From: Clostridia bacterium
GTDB taxonomy: Bacteria > Bacillota > Clostridia > Christensenellales > Borkfalkiaceae
DNA length: 10,337 nt
Reading direction: 5' to 3'
Assembly (NCBI GenBank): GCA_900767885.1
Contig: CAAGAU010000031.1
Coordinates: 1 to 10,337, forward strand
The translations under genes were made by a program, and so were the position numbers. Below, one piece after another: positions 6,222 to 10,337 of the stretch (positions are counted from its first letter, which is position 1; each line of letters opens with the position of its first letter). The notes below the pieces were generated by a model. It saw only the letters and a list, made by a program, of their open reading frames with translations, did not search any database and was not told where the DNA came from.

Positions 6222-7235
6222 ATGGATGTAAAAATAACGGGTAAAAGATTAAAAAATACCCTTTCTTACGATTGGATCAAAATAATAGCGTTTGCGGTGG
6301 CGGCCATTTTCGTGTGGACGCTTGCCTTTACTACTTTCGCTACGCGCGCAACCGACGGACAACAATTTTATTTTGTCGTTTACGACGACGTATACTTCGA
6401 TTCCGCAAAGAACGCGGATATGCTTTCCGATATGAAAAAAGACGGTTCGCTTTCTTACGACGTTTTAACTTCTCGGGTCAACAACATAACCAAAGCGGGT
6501 AATTACGACGCGCTTTATATGCTCAATATCCGGCTTACGACGAAAGAGGGCGACGTCATGATTATGAATTCGGGCAAGTTAAACGCCGAAGCCGGTCCGG
6601 CAACGGAAGGCGAGAGCGGCAAAAACTCCGAAGAAAAAAAGAAGACCTCCGCCGAGCGTGTGCTTGAAGGCGGTTACGTGGCAGATTTGCTCCCGTTTAT
6701 TAGCAGAGCGGCAAATTACGTTAAAAAGTTTACTTCGGACGGAACGGTCGAGGGCGAAATAAGTTCGTCTAAAGTCGAAACCTACTTTTTTAACGAACGC
6801 TTAAAAAGCGCGCGGAATTATAAAAAGACGTATAATACCGACGAAAAGAAAAAAGAGGGCGTAAAGGACGAGATAGAACGGATATCGCGTATTCAGCAGG
6901 CGTATTTGCGCGTAACCGCCGCGCTTGAAAAGGCAAAAAATCAGGGCGTTGACTTATACCGTTACTGGGACAAGCCTACAAAGTACGGCAACAACGAAGT
7001 AATCGAGCGCACCAAAACCGCTTACGGAATAGATCTGACGGTGCTTTGCAGCGGCGCGACGAATAAAAAGGAATTGGTAAAGAGTTGGTGGCTTGTGGAC
7101 GAAAATAACAACGCCACGACCGACGGACTTACTTTTTGCGTGCTTAACTGTACCGAGGACGATAAAGATTTGCAGTTCGAGGCTCTTACCGCGCTCGACT
7201 ACGTAATAAGGAATTACAGTAATTATGCCGACTGA
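6222..7235 (+). CDS. Single-pass membrane protein of unknown function, coupled to tmk
   Basis: This encodes 337 residues, with GGGAG five bases before the ATG. A basic N-terminus (GKRLKNTLSYDWIK) leads into one hydrophobic helix at about 21-41 (IIAFAVAAIFVWTLAFTTFAT) without a good cleavage site, so it is probably an N-in anchor with the rest outside. An ordered-looking stretch (about 45-120), a polar Gly/Glu/Lys/Ser linker (about 122-145) and a helical, lysine-rich C-terminal half follow. I do not recognise a family. The final 11 bases overlap tmk in another frame, which suggests translational coupling. The anchor resembles small membrane proteins encoded beside transporters in uncultured Clostridia, but no transporter gene is present here, so I assign no role. 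Confidence 0.85.
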   Translation: MDVKITGKRLKNTLSYDWIKIIAFAVAAIFVWTLAFTTFATRATDGQQFYFVVYDDVYFDSAKNADMLSDMKKDGSLSYDVLTSRVNNITKAGNYDALYMLNIRLTTKEGDVMIMNSGKLNAEAGPATEGESGKNSEEKKKTSAERVLEGGYVADLLPFISRAANYVKKFTSDGTVEGEISSSKVETYFFNERLKSARNYKKTYNTDEKKKEGVKDEIERISRIQQAYLRVTAALEKAKNQGVDLYRYWDKPTKYGNNEVIERTKTAYGIDLTVLCSGATNKKELVKSWWLVDENNNATTDGLTFCVLNCTEDDKDLQFEALTALDYVIRNYSNYAD

Positions 7236-7842
7236 AAAAAGAGGTAAATTTATAACGCTCGAAGGTTGCGAAGGTTCGGGCAAGTCCACGCAATTGCAGT
7301 ATTTGCGCGAATACTTTGAAAAAACAGGCGAGGACTGTCTGTTTACGCGCGAGCCGGGCGGAACGGCGATTTCGGAAAAAATCCGCGGCATTATTCTGGA
7401 TAATATGAACGACGAAATGTGCGACGAAACCGAGGTGCTTTTATATGCCGCTTCGCGCGCGCAACTCGTAAAACAGGTTATAATTCCCGCTTTAAATTCG
7501 GGTAAGACGGTCGTTTGCGACAGGTATATTCATTCGTCGCTCGCCTATCAGGCTTATGCACGCGGACTCGGTTTCGACTTCGTGTACAAGGTAAACTCTT
7601 ACGCGGCGGAAAACTGCATGCCCGACGTAACCTTGTTTCTGGACATTCCCCCCGCGCGGGCATTCGCCCGCAAAGGCGGCGCGGATAAGGACGACCGCAT
7701 AGAGCAGAGCGGACTTAAGTTTCACGAAAAAGTTTACGAGGGCTATCTCGCCCTGGCGAAAAAATTCCCCGATACCTTTATAAGGATAAACGCCGACCAA
7801 AGCGCGGAAAAAGTTTTTGAAGATATTTTAAAAGTTATATAA
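7225..7842 (+). CDS. tmk: Thymidylate kinase
   Basis: It phosphorylates dTMP to dTDP with ATP in the cytoplasm, a required step in dTTP synthesis. The 205 residues match the family length. Visible motifs are the P-loop GCEGSGKST (14-22), REPGGT (42-47, nucleotide and substrate binding), DRYIHSSLAYQ (99-109, with the family's DR pair) and a lid with basic residues from R145 to R158 (ARAFARKGGADKDDRIE). The start ATG overlaps the end of the preceding membrane-protein gene; AAGGA lies 12 bases upstream, a long spacing consistent with coupling. holB follows after two bases, as is common in Firmicutes, where tmk and holB cluster with ricT. Confidence 0.97.
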   Translation: MPTEKRGKFITLEGCEGSGKSTQLQYLREYFEKTGEDCLFTREPGGTAISEKIRGIILDNMNDEMCDETEVLLYAASRAQLVKQVIIPALNSGKTVVCDRYIHSSLAYQAYARGLGFDFVYKVNSYAAENCMPDVTLFLDIPPARAFARKGGADKDDRIEQSGLKFHEKVYEGYLALAKKFPDTFIRINADQSAEKVFEDILKVI

Positions 7843-7844
7843 TA

Positions 7845-8777
7845 ATGGCAAACCTTTACGAATCGTTGATAAAGAGTACCAACGCGTACAAAATAATCTC
7901 GGGCGACAAAAAAAGCGGCAATCTTTCGCACGCTTATCTCGTCGTGTGTTCGGATAAGGTCGCGCTTAAAAATTATCTGGTGGAACTCGCTAAAGTCATT
8001 CAGTGCGAGGGCGACGAAAACGGCAAATGCCGCGCTTGTCGCTTAATAGAAAAAAACGCTTATGCGGACTGTACTTTTTACCCGCTCGACGGCGATAAAA
8101 TACTTACCGCAGACGTTGACGACCTCGTTTCCAACGCATACATAAAGCCGCTGGAAAACAAAATAAGATTATTCGTGCTTACCTGCGCCGAAAACATGAA
8201 TGCGAGCGCGCAAAACAAAATACTAAAAACGCTTGAAGAACCGCCCAAAGGCGTGTGCATACTTATGGGCGCGACTGCGGATTATGCGCTGTTGCCTACG
8301 GTAAAATCGAGGGTAAAACGCATAGATATCCCTCCGCTTTCGGTTTCGGCGTTAAAATCCGCGCTTAAAGAAGAATGTCCCGACGAACAACGCCTCGATG
8401 AGGCTATAAGATTGTCGGACGGCAGCGTAAGCGAAACTATAAAGGCATATAACGGCGAGGGCGCGGCAAACGCCTCGTCGCTTTGCAGAGAAATTCTGAC
8501 CGATATGCGTTCGTCGAAAGACGTTATAAAGTATGTGCCTAAAGTGGAAAAACAGGATTTAAAGTATTTTATAACGGCAATGAAAGCCGAAGTTTTACGG
8601 CTTTCGGCGAGCGGCGAGGGTGAAAGGCTCGGTTTTAAAACGGGCGCGCTTATAGCTATTGAGGAGGCTTTGACTCAAAAGGAAAAGGCGATTTCGTTCA
8701 ACGCAAATTCGGCTATGACGATAGACGGCATACTTCTTCGCATAGTAGAGGAGAAACATAAATGGCAAAAATTGTAG
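7845..8777 (+). CDS. holB: DNA polymerase III clamp-loader subunit delta' (HolB)
   Basis: The delta' subunit is part of the complex that loads the sliding clamp on DNA. The 310 residues have the expected layout: SHAYLV (28-33) where clamp loaders usually carry a P-loop, but with no usable Walker A, as is normal for delta'; a cysteine knuckle (C54, C62, C65); ADVDDLVSNAYIKPLENKIRLFVL (90-112); NKILKTLEEPP (124-134); and SRVKRIDIPPL (155-165). Only three of the four usual zinc cysteines are in place; C76 is a possible but displaced fourth. No clear Shine-Dalgarno precedes the ATG two bases after the tmk stop, so translation is probably coupled. The last 16 bases overlap ricT. Confidence 0.93.
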   Translation: MANLYESLIKSTNAYKIISGDKKSGNLSHAYLVVCSDKVALKNYLVELAKVIQCEGDENGKCRACRLIEKNAYADCTFYPLDGDKILTADVDDLVSNAYIKPLENKIRLFVLTCAENMNASAQNKILKTLEEPPKGVCILMGATADYALLPTVKSRVKRIDIPPLSVSALKSALKEECPDEQRLDEAIRLSDGSVSETIKAYNGEGAANASSLCREILTDMRSSKDVIKYVPKVEKQDLKYFITAMKAEVLRLSASGEGERLGFKTGALIAIEEALTQKEKAISFNANSAMTIDGILLRIVEEKHKWQKL

Positions 8778-9634
8778 GAATAAAATTCAAACGTACCGCA
8801 AAGTCGTATTATTTCGACCCTAAAGGTCAGGAGTATAAGCGCGGCGCGATTATGATAGTGGAAACCGCGCGCGGCGTGGAATACGGTAAGGTGGTAGTCG
8901 AAACCAAGGACGTTCCCGACTCCGAAGTCGTACAGCCGTTAAAACCCGTGATAAGGCTTGCCACGAGCGAGGATCTTAAAAAAATCAAAAAGGACGAAGA
9001 ACGCGCAGTTGCGGCGATTAAAACCGCTAACGAAAAAGTTGCCGCAAGAGGCATAAAAATGAAGATTATAGACGCGGAATATACCTTTGATAACGGTAAA
9101 CTCGTGTTCTATTTTACGGCGGCTAACCGCGTGGATTTCAGAGATCTCGTAAAAGACCTGGCTTCGGCGTTTCACAGTCGTATAGAACTTCGTCAGGTGG
9201 GTGCCCGCGACGAAACCCGTTTGCTCGGCGGTATCGCTCCTTGCGGCAGGGAAGTTTGTTGCGCTTCCTGTCTGCCCGATTTCAGAAAAGTTACCATTAA
9301 AATGGCAAAAACGCAGGGGTTATCGCTTAATCCCGCAAAAATAAGCGGGCTTTGCGGCAGACTTATGTGCTGTCTGGAATACGAAAACGAATATTACAGC
9401 GAAACGTATAAAAAAATGCCTAAAGTCGGTAGCGAGGTAGATACGCCCGACGGCAAGGCGATAGTCGTTTCCAACAACATGATAACCTTAAAAGTTACCA
9501 CCAAAAAGCCCACGGGCGACGGCGGTTTTACTTATAAGGAATACGAACTTGCCGAAATAAAGGTTAAAAAAGCCAATAAGTTGGAAGATATTAAAGACGA
9601 CGATTCCAAAGAAATGCGCGATTTGGAAAATTAA
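8762..9634 (+). CDS. ricT: PSP1-domain regulatory iron-sulfur protein RicT (YaaT)
   Basis: In Bacillus subtilis RicT (YaaT) works with RicA and RicF as an Fe-S complex that affects mRNA maturation by RNase Y and, through this, sporulation and competence. The 290 residues fit the family. The core has ARDETRLLGGIAPCGREVCC, then CLPDF and SGLCGRLMCCLEYE; cysteines at 161, 166, 167, 170, 198, 203 and 204 supply likely cluster ligands. The C-terminus is charged and probably flexible. A strong AGAGGAG eight bases before the ATG lies inside holB, and the genes overlap by 16 bases. Position directly after holB is typical in Firmicutes; the usual neighbour yabA is absent and a ferredoxin gene follows instead. 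Confidence 0.95.
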   Translation: MAKIVGIKFKRTAKSYYFDPKGQEYKRGAIMIVETARGVEYGKVVVETKDVPDSEVVQPLKPVIRLATSEDLKKIKKDEERAVAAIKTANEKVAARGIKMKIIDAEYTFDNGKLVFYFTAANRVDFRDLVKDLASAFHSRIELRQVGARDETRLLGGIAPCGREVCCASCLPDFRKVTIKMAKTQGLSLNPAKISGLCGRLMCCLEYENEYYSETYKKMPKVGSEVDTPDGKAIVVSNNMITLKVTTKKPTGDGGFTYKEYELAEIKVKKANKLEDIKDDDSKEMRDLEN

Positions 9635-9672
9635 CGAGATTTATCGAAAAATAGCAATCGGCTTAAAATCAA

Positions 9673-9701
9673 TTTACAAAAGAATAAAAAAGTGTTATAA
9701 T
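9673..9701 (+). promoter_or_regulatory. Strong sigma-A promoter of the ferredoxin gene
   Basis: TTTACA (9673-9678) and a perfect TATAAT (9696-9701) are 17 bp apart, with TG at 9693-9694 forming an extended -10 element. Transcription should start near 9708, leaving a leader of about 43 nt. This separates the ferredoxin from the holB-ricT group. Confidence 0.85.
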
Positions 9702-9702
9702 A

Positions 9703-9724
9703 CGGACGACGACGAAATCGTCCG
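9703..9724 (+). other. Hairpin at the predicted ferredoxin transcript start
   Basis: CGGACGA (9703-9709) pairs with TCGTCCG (9718-9724). The loop contains GAC repeats, so a shifted stem (9711-9714 with 9719-9722) can also form. If transcription starts at about 9703-9708 this structure would cap the 5' end of the mRNA, which often slows decay; if it starts later, only the inner stem is transcribed intact. Confidence 0.45.
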
Positions 9725-9750
9725 AGAAATAAAAACGGAGGTAGATTATT

Positions 9751-9924
9751 ATGGCATACAAAATTACCGACGCTTGCATCTCTTGCGGTGCTTGCGCAGA
9801 AAACTGTCCCGTTGCGGCAATTTCGCAGGGTGATACGCAATACGTTATCGACGCCGATACTTGTATCGGATGCGGCGCTTGCGCGGAAACTTGTCCGGTA
9901 GGCGCTCCCGTAGAAGCGGAATAA
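9751..9924 (+). CDS. 2[4Fe-4S] ferredoxin, clostridial type
   Basis: This small gene encodes a 57-residue electron carrier of anaerobic metabolism. It has two complete C-x2-C-x2-C-x3-C-P motifs: C9, C12, C15, C19-P20 and C38, C41, C44, C48-P49. Each half starts with a similar strand (MAYKITDACISCGAC and YVIDADTCIGCGAC), showing the internal duplication typical of this family; the usual length is about 55 residues. GGAGGT lies eight bases before the ATG, and it has its own strong promoter and terminator, as expected for an abundant protein. Its redox partners cannot be told from the window. Confidence 0.97.
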   Translation: MAYKITDACISCGACAENCPVAAISQGDTQYVIDADTCIGCGACAETCPVGAPVEAE

Positions 9925-9928
9925 TCTT

Positions 9929-9970
9929 AAAAGAGCCGCCGCAATTAAGTAATTGCGGCGGCTCTTTTTT
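9929..9970 (+). terminator. Strong intrinsic terminator of the ferredoxin gene
   Basis: A 16-bp perfect stem pairs 9931-9946 with 9951-9966, with a G+C-rich core (GAGCCGCCGC / GCGGCGGCTC) and an AAGT loop, and ends in six T (9965-9970). The upstream A run means it could also work weakly in the minus direction. It begins four bases after the ferredoxin stop codon. Confidence 0.93.
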
Positions 9971-9975
9971 GTTCG

Positions 9976-10004
9976 TTGCCACTATTTTAATAAAAGAGTA
10001 GCAA
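9976..10004. other. Imperfect A/T-rich hairpin after the terminator
   Basis: Positions 9976-9988 pair with 9992-10004 around a 3-base loop, with two mismatches in 13 pairs. It has no T tract and no recognised identity. It lies between the ferredoxin terminator and the terminal repeats, and may be the remnant of another repeat. Confidence 0.3.
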
Positions 10005-10020
10005 GCGCGGCTGTATTACC

Positions 10021-10050
10021 GTATCATTGCGAGCGCAAGCGAAACATCCC
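10021..10050 (+). repeat. Solitary degenerate repeat end
   Basis: The stretch ATCATTGCGAGCGCAAGC, then GAAACATCCC, resembles the B end of the palindromic units (TCATATTGAGCGCAAGC, then GAAATATCCC), but its outer stem is broken by mismatches and no matching partner end is nearby. An alternative small stem, TTGC with GCAA around GAGC, is possible. It is best read as a relic or a related sub-family end. Confidence 0.5.
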
Positions 10051-10060
10051 TTTTCCTCTT

Positions 10061-10160
10061 ACGTCATATTGAGCGCAAGCGAAATATTCCACGACTTAAG
10101 TGAGAAGTATATGCCTCGTCAGTTCTTCGGTGGGATTCTTCACTTCGTTCAGAATGACAT
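10061..10160 (-). repeat. Palindromic MITE-like unit, complete (R1)
   Basis: This is the inverted counterpart of the full left unit (183-281). On the plus strand the B end comes first: the hairpin pairs 10066-10074 with 10079-10087, loop GCAA, with tandem G-A mismatches. The A end closes the unit at AGAATGACAT. Over their shared 86 positions it differs from its neighbour R2 at a single base (10088 against 10198), far less than the two left copies differ from each other. Confidence 0.8.
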
Positions 10161-10170
10161 GTAAAAAAAT

Positions 10171-10256
10171 ACGTCATATTGAGCGCAAGCGAAATATCCC
10201 ACGACTTAAGTGAGAAGTATATGCCTCGTCAGTTCTTCGGTGGGATTCTTCACTTC
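10171..10256 (-). repeat. Palindromic MITE-like unit, truncated (R2)
   Basis: It begins with an intact B end (hairpin 10176-10197, loop GCAA) after a spacer with seven A, and stops at CTTCACTTC inside the A hairpin, exactly where the left copy L1 is cut. The cloverleaf element follows at once. The shared breakpoint shows that truncated unit and cloverleaf were amplified as one piece. Confidence 0.8.
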
Positions 10257-10259
10257 TGT

Positions 10260-10337
10260 TATTCGGCACTTAACGCTGGCGCGTTAAAACTTTCGTTTTC
10301 CGCATTTTTTATCAAAAATGCAAGTGCCTTATGAATA
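10260..10337 (-). repeat. Cloverleaf-folding element, right copy
   Basis: Read on either strand it folds like the left copy. The closing stem pairs 10265-10271 with 10322-10328, extended by ATTC (10261-10264) with GAAT (10333-10336) across a 4-base bulge. Arms are 10272-10276 with 10281-10285, 10286-10290 with 10295-10299 (loop GAAA on the minus strand), and 10302-10309 with 10314-10321. Pairs that differ from the left copy change on both sides, for example T59-A68 on the left against C-G at the matching place here. The window ends at its outer edge. Confidence 0.8.

Noticed and set aside
1..10337. Composite transposon or integrated element bounded by the terminal repeats
   Set aside because: No transposase, integrase or target duplication is visible, and most interior genes are housekeeping genes; dispersed repeats at contig ends explain it better.

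Overview
The window reads as chromosomal DNA from a low-to-middle G+C Firmicute, most likely an uncultured anaerobic Clostridia lineage. Support comes from the Firmicutes-type run tmk-holB-ricT (yaaT), good Shine-Dalgarno sites, sigma-A-type promoters and a clostridial 2[4Fe-4S] ferredoxin. The exact lineage cannot be set from the sequence alone. Both ends lie inside related repeats in opposite orientation, so the window may be a complete contig whose assembly broke at dispersed repeats.

Layout, left to right. Positions 1-281 hold a composite repeat: a cloverleaf-shaped element, a 5'-truncated copy of a palindromic MITE-like unit, a T7 spacer and a full copy of that unit. Positions 301-1467 (minus) encode a DUF4417-type protein with a zinc ribbon. 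A divergent intergenic region follows, with two palindromes and a good promoter for a 1271-residue two-anchor membrane protein (1784-5599). That protein has an unknown outside domain, an InlB-type B-repeat just after the second membrane segment, a long charged helical region and a duplicated C-terminal domain. Next are greA (5688-6164) with a very compact terminator, then a tightly packed group: a single-pass membrane protein of unknown function (6222-7235), tmk (7225-7842), holB (7845-8777) and ricT (8762-9634). A 57-residue ferredoxin (9751-9924) has its own strong promoter and terminator. Positions 10061-10337 repeat the left-end composite in inverted orientation.

How the parts relate: tmk and holB supply dTDP synthesis and the clamp-loader delta' subunit for replication. 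RicT is an Fe-S protein acting on RNA maturation in Bacillus, and GreA rescues backtracked RNA polymerase. The membrane protein overlapping tmk is probably co-translated with it, but its role is unknown. The ferredoxin is a separate transcription unit.

The most unusual content is the terminal repeats. The cloverleaf occurs twice, with different bases but preserved pairing (several compensatory changes), and is fused at the same point to a truncated palindromic unit. The ends of that unit fold into small hairpins with tandem G-A mismatches and tight GAA or four-base loops.
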